NCBI GenBank assembly: GCA_023380955.1
Contig: JAMCTB010000034.1
Span: 1-21,784, forward strand
From: Chloroflexota bacterium
Lineage (GTDB): Bacteria; Chloroflexota; UBA6077
Length of the DNA: 21,784 nt
Reading direction: 5' to 3'
Shown: piece after piece, positions 7,335 through 13,909 of the stretch
How the letters are laid out: every line of letters starts with the position of its first letter
Numbering within the stretch: the stretch's first letter is position 1
Position numbers and translations under genes: made by a program
Notes under the pieces: model-generated
Told to the model about the DNA's origin: nothing
Databases searched by the model: none
What the model saw: only the letters and a program-made list of their open reading frames with translations

Positions 7335-8999
7335 CTATCTGTCGAGCCACGCCCCCCGCAGCCAGGGGTACTTCCATCCCCACTGGTAGCCCTTGACTGA
7401 TTTCTGGACCGCATCGTAACGCATACCGTACCACGTGGTGGTGAAATAGGCATTTTCATACACGATCTGCTGGCAGCGCTCGTATATCTTCTGGCGCTGG
7501 TCCTTGTCGTAGGTGCTGCGGCTCTCTTCCATGCAGGCATCCATGTCTTTGTTGCTCCATCCGTTCCAGTTCCATACTGCATTGGTCACGAATTGCTTCG
7601 ACAGGAGGTCTGGATCGGGGTCCAGGTTGCCCATAAATTGTGTCATATCGTAGTCTCCCGGTGGCTTCGAGCTGACGATGCCTACCCAGGCCACTCGCTC
7701 CATCAGGCTGAGCTTGCTGCGGATACCCACGTTCCGCATCATCTGGTCGACAGCTTCCGCTGTGCGGTCATCCGGCTTACGGGCGATGACGATGAATTTC
7801 ATATCGATCCCGTTCGGATATCCTGCCTCGGCCAGCAACTGCTTGGCCTTGTTCGGATCGTACGTGTACCGCGGCAGCTTGTCATTGTAGCCAATCTGGT
7901 ACTTGCTCCAGAAATAGTACGAGCCGACGCCCAGGTCTCCGGCAATTGCCTTGCCGACGCCATCGCGATCGATGGCATAGAAGACGGCGTCGCGTAGCTT
8001 CTTGTTCTGCGCGAAGGGACCGTTCGAGGTGTGGATGGCCAGATTGTAGTTGCGGCCCGACCAGGGGTTGGCGTAGAGCGCCAGATTGGGCTGTGTCTTC
8101 AACAGCGGCACCTGGTCCAGCGGCACATCCGAGACGAGGTCCAACTGGCCCGCCCGCAGGTCGATCAGGCTCACGGTGACGTCCATGTTGTACTTGAAAG
8201 AGACGCCGTCGAGGTACGGCAGCGGCTTGCCATCCGCCCCCTTCTCCCAGTATCCGTCGAAGCGTTTCACGTTGACGCTTTGGTCCTTCACCCAGTTGAC
8301 GAACTGGAAGGGGCCGGTGCCCGACGGGTGCTGCCCGAACTGATCGCCATACTTCTCCGCCTGCGCCTTCGAGACTATGAAGGGGAACATATCTGTGGCG
8401 GTCAGGTTCGTAAGCAGGGGGGCCGTCGGGGCGCTCAGATTGAGCCGGATGGTGTAATCGTCGACCACATCTACGCTTTTGATGTTGGCCACGTGGATCT
8501 TAGCGCCGGACTTGGGACCCTGCATGCGCTCAATGTTCCACTTGGCTACGTCAGCATTGAAGTCGCTGCCGTCGTGAAACTTGACGCCCTTTCGCAGCTT
8601 GAGCACGATGGTCGTCGGGTTGACGATTTCCCACGACTCGGCCAATTCCGGCCTCAGCTCGAAGTTGTCGCCTTTCTCGTTGACGTAGCCCAGCAGCGAG
8701 TTGTACATCAGGTGCATCACGCCGGAAGTGCCGGACTGGTAGTGCGGGTCCATCGTGATCCAGGCCGATATCTCGTTGACATTCAGTGTGCCGCCCCGCT
8801 TGATGTTGGCGGCAGGGGCCGCGGCCGTAGGGGAAGCCGCGGGCGCTGCGGCTGTGGGAGCCGACGTCTTAGGCGCAGCGGGCGCCGCTGAAGGGGTAAG
8901 CGGGGCTTGTGGCGTGGCCGGCCCGGCCGGCGCACAAGCCCCCAACGCAACTAAGAGTATTACCGCTACGATTGTCTTAAGACCAATGGTTACTCGCAT
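7335..8999 (-). CDS. ABC transporter solute-binding lipoprotein, family 5 (peptide/opine/nickel type)
   Basis: The 554-residue protein is a full-length extracytoplasmic binding protein of SBP family 5. A signal peptide ends in LGAC with lipobox Cys22. An Ala/Pro/Thr-rich linker follows (about 23-65), then the mature domain beginning RGGTLNV. Family features include ESWEIVNPTTIVLKLRKGVKFHDG split over about 100-130, HPSGTGPFQFVNW, and KKLRDAVFYAIDRDGV. It would capture a solute for an ABC importer, but no permease or ATPase gene is present in the window. The ATG at 8999 has GAGGGAAAAGGG just upstream. It follows the GntR regulator by 141 bases on the same strand and is a paralogue of the protein at 10455-12134. 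The ligand is not predictable; catabolic neighbours suggest it serves their pathway. Confidence 0.92.
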   Translation of the reverse strand: MRVTIGLKTIVAVILLVALGACAPAGPATPQAPLTPSAAPAAPKTSAPTAAAPAASPTAAAPAANIKRGGTLNVNEISAWITMDPHYQSGTSGVMHLMYNSLLGYVNEKGDNFELRPELAESWEIVNPTTIVLKLRKGVKFHDGSDFNADVAKWNIERMQGPKSGAKIHVANIKSVDVVDDYTIRLNLSAPTAPLLTNLTATDMFPFIVSKAQAEKYGDQFGQHPSGTGPFQFVNWVKDQSVNVKRFDGYWEKGADGKPLPYLDGVSFKYNMDVTVSLIDLRAGQLDLVSDVPLDQVPLLKTQPNLALYANPWSGRNYNLAIHTSNGPFAQNKKLRDAVFYAIDRDGVGKAIAGDLGVGSYYFWSKYQIGYNDKLPRYTYDPNKAKQLLAEAGYPNGIDMKFIVIARKPDDRTAEAVDQMMRNVGIRSKLSLMERVAWVGIVSSKPPGDYDMTQFMGNLDPDPDLLSKQFVTNAVWNWNGWSNKDMDACMEESRSTYDKDQRQKIYERCQQIVYENAYFTTTWYGMRYDAVQKSVKGYQWGWKYPWLRGAWLDR

Positions 9000-9100
9000 C
9001 CCTTTTCCCTCTTTTACCTGAACTCCCTAGATGGAATATGGCAAACAAACGTGCCGGAAGGGCGGAGCCATCCGGCAGCTACGGGACCTGAAGCGTTTGA

Positions 9101-9125
9101 GAGGGCAAATTGGCCCTCCATTTTT
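9101..9125 (+). terminator. terminator-like hairpin with T-tract, plus-strand orientation
   Basis: GAGGGC (9101-9106) pairs with GCCCTC (9113-9118) around AAATTG, followed by CA and five T on the plus strand. It lies in the gap between the regulator and solute-binding genes, both on the minus strand. On the minus strand the hairpin is followed by TCAAACG, so it is not a good terminator for the regulator. The orientation suggests it would stop antisense transcription. Confidence 0.45.
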
Positions 9126-9140
9126 CTTGCGTTCTGCTGG

Positions 9141-9839
9141 TCACTGATGGCCGTCCATTTTTATCTTCGCGATGAAAGCTCCTTTGATGCCGGCGACGTG
9201 CCGCCGCACTGCATCGACGGCCGCGGCGACGTCTCTCGCCCTGAGGGCCTCGTAGATTCGCCGGTGCTCCTGGATTGGGCCTTCGCGCGAGTATGCAATG
9301 ATCCGGTTCACCATTAGAAATGCCTTGACGTGCACGTTCAACTGGCGATACAGCGCCTGCGCCCTGTGGTTGGGCCATAGGGAGACCAGGTATTCGTGCA
9401 GGGCCCTGTCGGCCTCCCTTATCCTCAACTGAAACTCGTGGTCGCTTTTCCTGGCGTCAATAGCAGTGTAGCTGGCTTCGTACTCCTCCAGAAGGCGACG
9501 GAGCTGGTCCAGGAACTCGTCGTCGACGCGATCAATGCCCTGCTGGACGGCGTGGACTTCTAAAGTCGAGCAAATATCATACAGCTCGAGCACCTCGTCA
9601 GTCGTCGGGGCGAACACCCGGGGGCACATTCCCGGCTTGAACTCCACCAGCCCTTCGCCAGAGAGCCGTTCGAGGGCGCGTTCGACGGGGGTGCGGCTTA
9701 TGCCCAGGATAGCGGCAAGGTCTTTGGCACGAAGGGGGTCGCCGGGCTTGAGCTCGTGAGAAACAATGCTCTTTAGAAGAGCTTTGTAAGCCAGGTCAGC
9801 AAGTGTGGTCTTGGTGTCATGCAAGTCTACGCTCTGCAT
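9141..9839 (-). CDS. GntR family transcriptional regulator, FadR/FCD subfamily
   Basis: The 232-residue protein has an N-terminal winged helix (about 12-78) with the GntR pattern LRAKDLAAILGISRTPVERALERLSGEGLV. A helical FCD ligand-binding domain (about 85-220) follows. Candidate metal or ligand positions in the FCD domain are Asp133, His170, His192 and His214; these are assigned from spacing, not alignment. Such regulators usually sense a carboxylate or related metabolite and control adjacent catabolic or transport genes. The gene lies between two solute-binding genes, and its strong promoter is divergent from that of the second one. It probably controls both directions and itself. There is no strong Shine-Dalgarno before ATG 9839, although GGGG lies a few bases upstream. 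Confidence 0.9.
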   Translation of the reverse strand: MQSVDLHDTKTTLADLAYKALLKSIVSHELKPGDPLRAKDLAAILGISRTPVERALERLSGEGLVEFKPGMCPRVFAPTTDEVLELYDICSTLEVHAVQQGIDRVDDEFLDQLRRLLEEYEASYTAIDARKSDHEFQLRIREADRALHEYLVSLWPNHRAQALYRQLNVHVKAFLMVNRIIAYSREGPIQEHRRIYEALRARDVAAAVDAVRRHVAGIKGAFIAKIKMDGHQ

Positions 9840-9929
9840 ATTTCCCCGCCTGATCGACCGGATCTGGGCCTGTGTCGACGAGTGTATGCTAAATAGACAA
9901 TGTCATAATGCCGTAATACCAGCGCCATC

Positions 9930-9958
9930 AGTATAGACGAGGCCGCCGCGCTTGTCAA
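9930..9958 (-). promoter_or_regulatory. sigma70-type promoter for the GntR regulator gene
   Basis: On the minus strand TTGACA (9953-9958) and TATACT (9930-9935) are separated by exactly 17 bases. Transcription would start near 9923, giving a leader of about 85 bases before the regulator ATG. This is a near-consensus pair, with one mismatch in the -10. Confidence 0.75.
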
Positions 9959-9960
9959 CG

Positions 9961-9992
9961 TCTTGAAGCAAGATTCCGTGTCAAATTGTGAC
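9961..9992. promoter_or_regulatory. candidate operators between divergent promoters
   Basis: Two small dyads lie between the two outward-facing -35 boxes: TCTTG-aag-CAAGA at 9961-9973 and GTCA-n5-TGAC at 9980-9992. A 9-base direct repeat, GCTTGTCAA, also occurs at 9950-9958 (over the minus -35) and 10052-10060 (near the plus start). TTGACAA and TTGTCAA flank the plus promoter as an inverted pair. Any of these could be binding sites for the adjacent GntR regulator; which one is not known. Confidence 0.4.
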
Positions 9993-10022
9993 CATGGCGT
10001 AAGGCAGGACCGCCGATAGCCC

Positions 10023-10051
10023 TTGACAATGAACCTTACAGAGTCTATTAT
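10023..10051 (+). promoter_or_regulatory. sigma70-type promoter facing the second solute-binding gene
   Basis: TTGACA (10023-10028) and TATTAT (10046-10051) are separated by 17 bases. Transcription would start near 10058, leaving a leader of about 400 bases before the gene at 10455. Confidence 0.75.
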
Positions 10052-10057
10052 GCTTGT

Positions 10058-10203
10058 CAAATAAGGCGATAGCTTGTGCATTATCTTCTTCATAGTGGCC
10101 TTGCCTCCACTCGGCTGTGATGGCAAGACGAAGGGCCGGGATGGGTGTGTCTTGGCCAGGACAGGGCAGTCAACCTCGAGGTAGCGAGGCGGGCTGCCCT
10201 TTT
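10058..10203 (+). other. long leader segment: possible attenuated leader or small RNA
   Basis: This roughly 145-base segment runs from the predicted start of the plus-strand promoter to a terminator-like hairpin. It contains CTTGCC pairing with GGCAAG around 16 bases. I recognise no known riboswitch or T-box consensus. The remaining leader (10204-10454) shows no clear second promoter. It could be an attenuator sensing a ligand, or a short stable RNA. Confidence 0.35.
10163..10203 (+). terminator. intrinsic-terminator-like hairpin inside the leader
   Basis: AGGGCAG (10163-10169) pairs with CTGCCCT (10194-10200). A T-G and a C-G pair extend the stem, and after a small mismatch CCTCG (10174-10178) pairs with CGAGG (10185-10189). 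Four T (10200-10203) end the structure on the plus strand. The T-tract is short, so termination may be partial. Confidence 0.6.
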
Positions 10204-10454
10204 GCTTGATGCTGGTTTCATTATTGATTGGAGGGAGCAGACAGTGTGAACGTAGTCCATCGTGGCAAGTCACGGCGGCCTCGGGGCTGCTAAGCAATAG
10301 CCGCTTTCGGATGGTATGGGTGACCAGAAAGGAGATTGTATCGGTGTCTTAGATTGCCATTCGTGACATATCTGCCGGATGGTAGCCATCATCCCCTTTG
10401 ACCGGCCTAAATATCGTTAAACGTGAAGCTCGGACAAGAGAAGAGGAAAAGGCA

Positions 10455-12134
10455 ATGAGAGCGATCTTTTACCTGACGATCATCGCTGTGTTAGCACTGC
10501 TAGTGGCCTGTGCCTCGTCGGCACCGACGGCCACGCCTGCCGGGTCGGCGCCAGCCGCCACCAAGCCGGCGGCAGCTACCGCAGCCCCTAAAGCTGAGCC
10601 GGCGGCCACTTCCAAGCCGGCAGCGCCGACCGCCGCGCCCGCTGCGAACATAAAGCGAGGCGGCACGCTTCGGGTGGGCGTGCAGAACGACTGGGTGGGC
10701 CAGGACCCAGCGGCCACCACCGTGGACTCCCCATCCTTCGGAATGATGTACGAGGCCATGGTCTTCTGGCGGCCGGATGCCAAGGGCATCTGGGGGCCGA
10801 CCCCCGGGCTGGCCACCGAGTGGGACTTGCAGGGCAAGACCGCTACCTTCAAGCTGCGAAAGGGTGTGAAGTTCCACGATGGCAGCGACTGGAACGCCGA
10901 GTCTGCTAAGTGGAATCTCGACCGTCTCCTGCAACCAAAGTCCGTCAGCCCGGACTTCAAGGAGGCTGCCCAGAGCGTCGACATCGTGGACGACTACACC
11001 ATCCGCATCAACCTGAAGATCCCCTACGCGCCCTTGCTGGAGGTGCTTTCGGACGACCAGCAGAACTACTGGATGGCATCCAAAGCCTACGCGGAAAAGA
11101 ACGGCCCCGACGCCCTCAAACAGCACGCTGTGGGGACCGGGCCCTTCCAGTTTGTTGAGTGGAAGACCGGCGACAGCGTGACTACGAAACGATGGGACAA
11201 CTACTGGATGCAGGGTGCCGACGGCAAGTCGCTTCCCTATCTCGACGGCATTCTGTTCCGCTGGATAAGCGACGACTCTGTGCGGCTGCTGGAGATCAAG
11301 TCTGGCAATATCGAATTTACGGAGCTCATCCAGGGCAAAGATATCCCCGGAGTGAAGGCCGACCCCAACCTGATTTTCCTGGATGGGCCCTACAACGGCA
11401 ATATGTACCGGGTGATGCTGAGCGCCGAATCCGACCCCTTCGCTAGTAATTACAAGCTGCGCCAGGCGGCCTGGTATGCGGTGGATAGGGAGGCAATTGC
11501 GAACACGCTGGGTCTGGGGGCAGGCAAAGCCAGTAAGTACATGATCCTGCCCGGACAGATCGGCTACGACGAGTCAATACCGTACTACTGGTACGACAAG
11601 GCCAAGGCGGCACAACTGGTGAAGGATGCCGGTTACCCGAACGGCGTCGACCTGACGTACAGCGTGATGTCGCGAGAAGTGGACCGCCGGCAGGGAGAGA
11701 TGATCAAGCAGATGTGGGACGCCGTGGGCATCAGGACCACGATCGACGTCTTGGACCGGGCCACCTGGATGTCCCAGTTCACCCAGTCGGCGGGTAATGC
11801 GAAGCTTCAGGCCGGTAGCTGGCGCAACCCCAGCCTCACCGACCCGGTGCTGACCGTCCAGGGCAACTGGTGGAGCAAGGCCACGGGCAACCCTGCCCAC
11901 GAAAAGGACGCCGAAATCGACAAGTGCCTGGAGGAGGCCAAGACCACCTACGATAACAAGCAGCGACAGGACATCATGAAGCGCTGCCAGACGATGGACT
12001 TCGAGCGGGTGGCATACTACGCCACTCCGTGGTATCAGCCGTGGAACTGGGTACAGCGCAAGGAGCTCAAGGGAGTAGGTGCCAACTACAGCACCCGCAT
12101 CTGGCAGTTCCGGGAGGCCTGGCTGGACAAGTAG
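10455..12134 (+). CDS. ABC transporter solute-binding lipoprotein, family 5 (paralogue)
   Basis: The 559-residue protein starts at ATG 10455 with GAGG 8 bases upstream. This places the hydrophobic signal peptide at the N-terminus; a longer in-frame TTG start at 10398 would bury it. The lipobox is LVAC with Cys19, followed by an Ala/Pro/Lys-rich linker (about 20-63) and the mature domain beginning RGGTLRVGVQ. Family 5 features are KTATFKLRKGVKFHDGSDW, HAVGTGPFQFVEW and YKLRQAAWYAVDREAI. It shares architecture and many motifs with the binding protein at 7335-8999, including the linker end AANIKRGGTL. No permease or ATPase is nearby. It is divergent from the regulator and followed 185 bases later by the MtmB-like gene, so its ligand may be that enzyme's substrate; this is inference. 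Confidence 0.93.
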   Translation: MRAIFYLTIIAVLALLVACASSAPTATPAGSAPAATKPAAATAAPKAEPAATSKPAAPTAAPAANIKRGGTLRVGVQNDWVGQDPAATTVDSPSFGMMYEAMVFWRPDAKGIWGPTPGLATEWDLQGKTATFKLRKGVKFHDGSDWNAESAKWNLDRLLQPKSVSPDFKEAAQSVDIVDDYTIRINLKIPYAPLLEVLSDDQQNYWMASKAYAEKNGPDALKQHAVGTGPFQFVEWKTGDSVTTKRWDNYWMQGADGKSLPYLDGILFRWISDDSVRLLEIKSGNIEFTELIQGKDIPGVKADPNLIFLDGPYNGNMYRVMLSAESDPFASNYKLRQAAWYAVDREAIANTLGLGAGKASKYMILPGQIGYDESIPYYWYDKAKAAQLVKDAGYPNGVDLTYSVMSREVDRRQGEMIKQMWDAVGIRTTIDVLDRATWMSQFTQSAGNAKLQAGSWRNPSLTDPVLTVQGNWWSKATGNPAHEKDAEIDKCLEEAKTTYDNKQRQDIMKRCQTMDFERVAYYATPWYQPWNWVQRKELKGVGANYSTRIWQFREAWLDK

Positions 12135-12148
12135 CAGAGCCGTCCCGC

Positions 12149-12226
12149 CCTCCGGTCCCTCCCGGCGACATTGGTCTTTCGACAGACGCCTGGACAGGGC
12201 CTTCGTCGACACGGAGGGACCGGAGG
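12149..12226. repeat. 78-base element with 14-base perfect inverted arms
   Basis: CCTCCGGTCCCTCC (12149-12162) is the exact reverse complement of GGAGGGACCGGAGG (12213-12226). The 50-base interior can form further short pairs, such as CGAC with GTCG and GTCT with AGAC. It lies just after the solute-binding gene stop and just upstream of a TATAAT box before the MtmB-like gene. It may be a terminator or stabiliser for the upstream mRNA. No T-tract follows. Confidence 0.6.
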
Positions 12227-12240
12227 TGAAGCATTTGCGC

Positions 12241-12246
12241 TATAAT
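12241..12246 (+). promoter_or_regulatory. TATAAT -10 element upstream of the MtmB-like gene
   Basis: A perfect TATAAT lies about 75 bases before the GTG start. No good -35 is found 16-18 bases upstream, where the sequence is part of the inverted-repeat arm. The promoter may need an activator, or the box may be chance. Confidence 0.4.
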
Positions 12247-12319
12247 GCTCCGAGGCGACACAGCCCGTGCGATAGGACTGGCTCTCGGTCAATGAGCTCT
12301 GACTCTAGGAGGATATATC

Positions 12320-13696
12320 GTGATCTCGTTATTGGACGTTGCCGAGCGGGCCCAGAAGGGTCCCAAGATGGACGACATGACGTGGAACATGTCTCTTTTC
12401 CACAAGATGAACGAGCTTGCCAGGCGGTACGATATCTGTGTTCCCTCCGACTGCTCGTATTTCAACGAGGACGAGGCCATACTGGACCGGGTCTTCCAGG
12501 CCGGCATCGACTTCCTGGTGGAGCGCGGGGTGTACTGCGTTACCACCAGCCGTGTGATCCAGTTCACGCGCGATGAGGTACTCCAGGCCATTCGCGAATC
12601 AATTCCCGCCGTGCCGGTGGGCTGCGGCCGCGACGTGCGGGTGATGCGCCAGCGCCGCATCGAAGAGCACGATGAATTGAACCAGGTCCCGGCCCTGCAC
12701 GCTCCCTACAGCGAGGAGCTCGCGCCTCTGGCGGTGAAGAACTACGCTCAGATCGCCACCGCCGACTATCTGGAAGGCTTCAACTTCAAGGTCACGGATG
12801 GGCGGGAGATCTTCGGGCTGCCGATGGAGGCATATGCCGCCCGGCGTGAGGTGGCCTGGCTGCGGGAGGGCATCCGCAAGGCCGGCCGCCCCGGCATGGG
12901 CATCGCCTTCTATCCCATCACGACCCGCGCCGCCGTCCTGGTGGCGCCAATGGACCCGGACTACGGCCTGCGCCGCACCGACGGGGTGCTGCTGACCGTG
13001 CTGCCCGAATTGAAGGTGGAACAGGATATGCTGACGGCGGCCATCGTCTACAACGACTACGGCTGCTTCGTGATCGGCGCCGCCGGGGGCACGGCGGGCG
13101 GGTTCGTCGGCGGGCTGGAGGGAGCGATGATCGAAGGGGTCGCCCGCGGCATCACCGGCTGGATGTGCTACCACGACGTCATCAACGGGGGCGGCGCCAG
13201 CAAGGTGGGTCCGAAGATGGCCACCAGGCTGGGCGTGGACCGGCAGTCGAGCTGGGCCTCTTCGGTGGTGTGCCAGGTGCTCAACACCAGGTTCCACACC
13301 ATACTTTACAGCGGGGGCTATACGCTGTCTGGACCGGGCACCGAGACGGCGCTGGTGGAGCGGGCCGTGTTCTCGGTGCGCATCCCGATCAACGGCTGCA
13401 ATGTAAGCTACCCGCGCCACTCCCGGGCGCAGGTCAACGCGGCCCAGACGCCGCTGGAGGCGGAGTTCGCCTGGGAGATTGCGCAAGCGGTGATGCGGAT
13501 GAAGATGACCCGGGCCCAGTGCGATGCGTTCTACGACAAGCTTGCGGCCTGGGCCACGGGCCGTGAGGCGGAGCCGGCGCAGGACGTGCGCGACTGCTAC
13601 GATTGGGTGCACCACCGGCCCAGCCCGGCCTACTATGAGAAGTACCTGCGGGTGAAGGACCAGCTCGCCAGCATGGGACTGCAATTCGCCGGCTGA
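12320..13696 (+). CDS. MtmB-family (monomethylamine methyltransferase-like) protein lacking pyrrolysine
   Basis: The 458-residue protein starts at GTG 12320, with a perfect AGGAGG 7 bases upstream. It resembles archaeal monomethylamine:corrinoid methyltransferase MtmB from end to end and has the same length. Shared landmarks are RVFQAGIDFLVERGVYC near 58-73, AGRPGMG at 188-194, LPELKV (Glu230), GGLEGAM (Glu267), Tyr334, SGPGTE at 337-342 and DCYDW at 425-429. In MtmB the residue two after GRPGMG is pyrrolysine, encoded by in-frame UAG; here Ala196 occupies that place and the frame has no amber codon. Glu230 and Glu267 match acidic residues near pyrrolysine in MtmB, as recalled. It may transfer a methyl group of another substrate to a corrinoid protein, as pyrrolysine-less MttB relatives do. 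No corrinoid protein or activase gene is in the window. The family is fairly sure; substrate unknown. Confidence 0.82.
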   Translation: MISLLDVAERAQKGPKMDDMTWNMSLFHKMNELARRYDICVPSDCSYFNEDEAILDRVFQAGIDFLVERGVYCVTTSRVIQFTRDEVLQAIRESIPAVPVGCGRDVRVMRQRRIEEHDELNQVPALHAPYSEELAPLAVKNYAQIATADYLEGFNFKVTDGREIFGLPMEAYAARREVAWLREGIRKAGRPGMGIAFYPITTRAAVLVAPMDPDYGLRRTDGVLLTVLPELKVEQDMLTAAIVYNDYGCFVIGAAGGTAGGFVGGLEGAMIEGVARGITGWMCYHDVINGGGASKVGPKMATRLGVDRQSSWASSVVCQVLNTRFHTILYSGGYTLSGPGTETALVERAVFSVRIPINGCNVSYPRHSRAQVNAAQTPLEAEFAWEIAQAVMRMKMTRAQCDAFYDKLAAWATGREAEPAQDVRDCYDWVHHRPSPAYYEKYLRVKDQLASMGLQFAG

Positions 13697-13729
13697 GGCG
13701 CAATTGAACGGCTGAAAAGTTGACAGGCG

Positions 13730-13738
13730 TGCTAAACT
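13730..13738 (+). promoter_or_regulatory. possible extended -10 promoter for the LCP gene
   Basis: TGCTAAACT fits an extended -10 (TGnTAnACT). A TTGACA at 13720-13725 is too close (7 bases) to serve as its -35. It is the only promoter-like signal seen in the 213-base gap before the LCP gene. Confidence 0.25.
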
Positions 13739-13856
13739 GTTGTTGCTCGTTTGGCAAGCGGGTGTGTTCAGGCGGGCAGTGGCTGATGGGTGTGTCCTAT
13801 ATCCATCAGATCCATCAGCACACATGTTGGGCAGGCACAACTGCCTGAAGAAAATG

Positions 13857-13881
13857 GAGACCGACCGGACCGGTCGGTCTC
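13857..13881. repeat. perfect 25-base odd palindrome (12-base arms, central A)
   Basis: GAGACCGACCGG (13857-13868), then A, then CCGGTCGGTCTC (13870-13881). It lies 160 bases after the MtmB-like stop and 28 bases before the LCP start. A smaller hairpin, CAGGCA with TGCCTG, is at 13832-13847. The architecture matches the palindrome at 2914-2940. A T-rich run (ATTTTCTT) occurs only about 20 bases later, so it is not a classical terminator. It may instead bind a protein or control LCP translation. Confidence 0.65.
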
Positions 13882-13909
13882 TGCGGTGTCAGCCCTGGGG
13901 TAAATTTTC

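Noticed and set aside
10120..10209. 29-codon small frame in the leader, ending just past the terminator hairpin
   Set aside because: No Shine-Dalgarno and no run of one amino acid as expected of a classical leader peptide; translation is not supported.
9827..10297. 156-codon minus-strand frame overlapping the regulator start and the control region
   Set aside because: It covers both divergent promoters and the operator-like dyads, has no domain, and no good ribosome binding site was seen.
10058..10454. T-box or known riboswitch in the leader
   Set aside because: I looked for the T-box 14-base consensus and for cobalamin, SAM and fluoride type cores and found no convincing match.
12320..13696. 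Assignment as trimethylamine methyltransferase (MttB) or as a true monomethylamine MtmB
   Set aside because: The landmarks fit MtmB rather than MttB, but without pyrrolysine a monomethylamine activity cannot be assumed, so only the family is called and no gene symbol given.
13720..13725. TTGACA as -35 for the LCP gene
   Set aside because: No acceptable -10 lies 16-18 bases downstream; the nearby TAAACT is only 7 bases away.
12599..13840. Long open frame (413 codons) on the minus strand opposite the MtmB-like gene
   Set aside because: It is antisense to a gene with a perfect Shine-Dalgarno and family-wide similarity. Its product is His/Arg/Gly-biased and shows no family motif, as expected of a GC-rich shadow frame.
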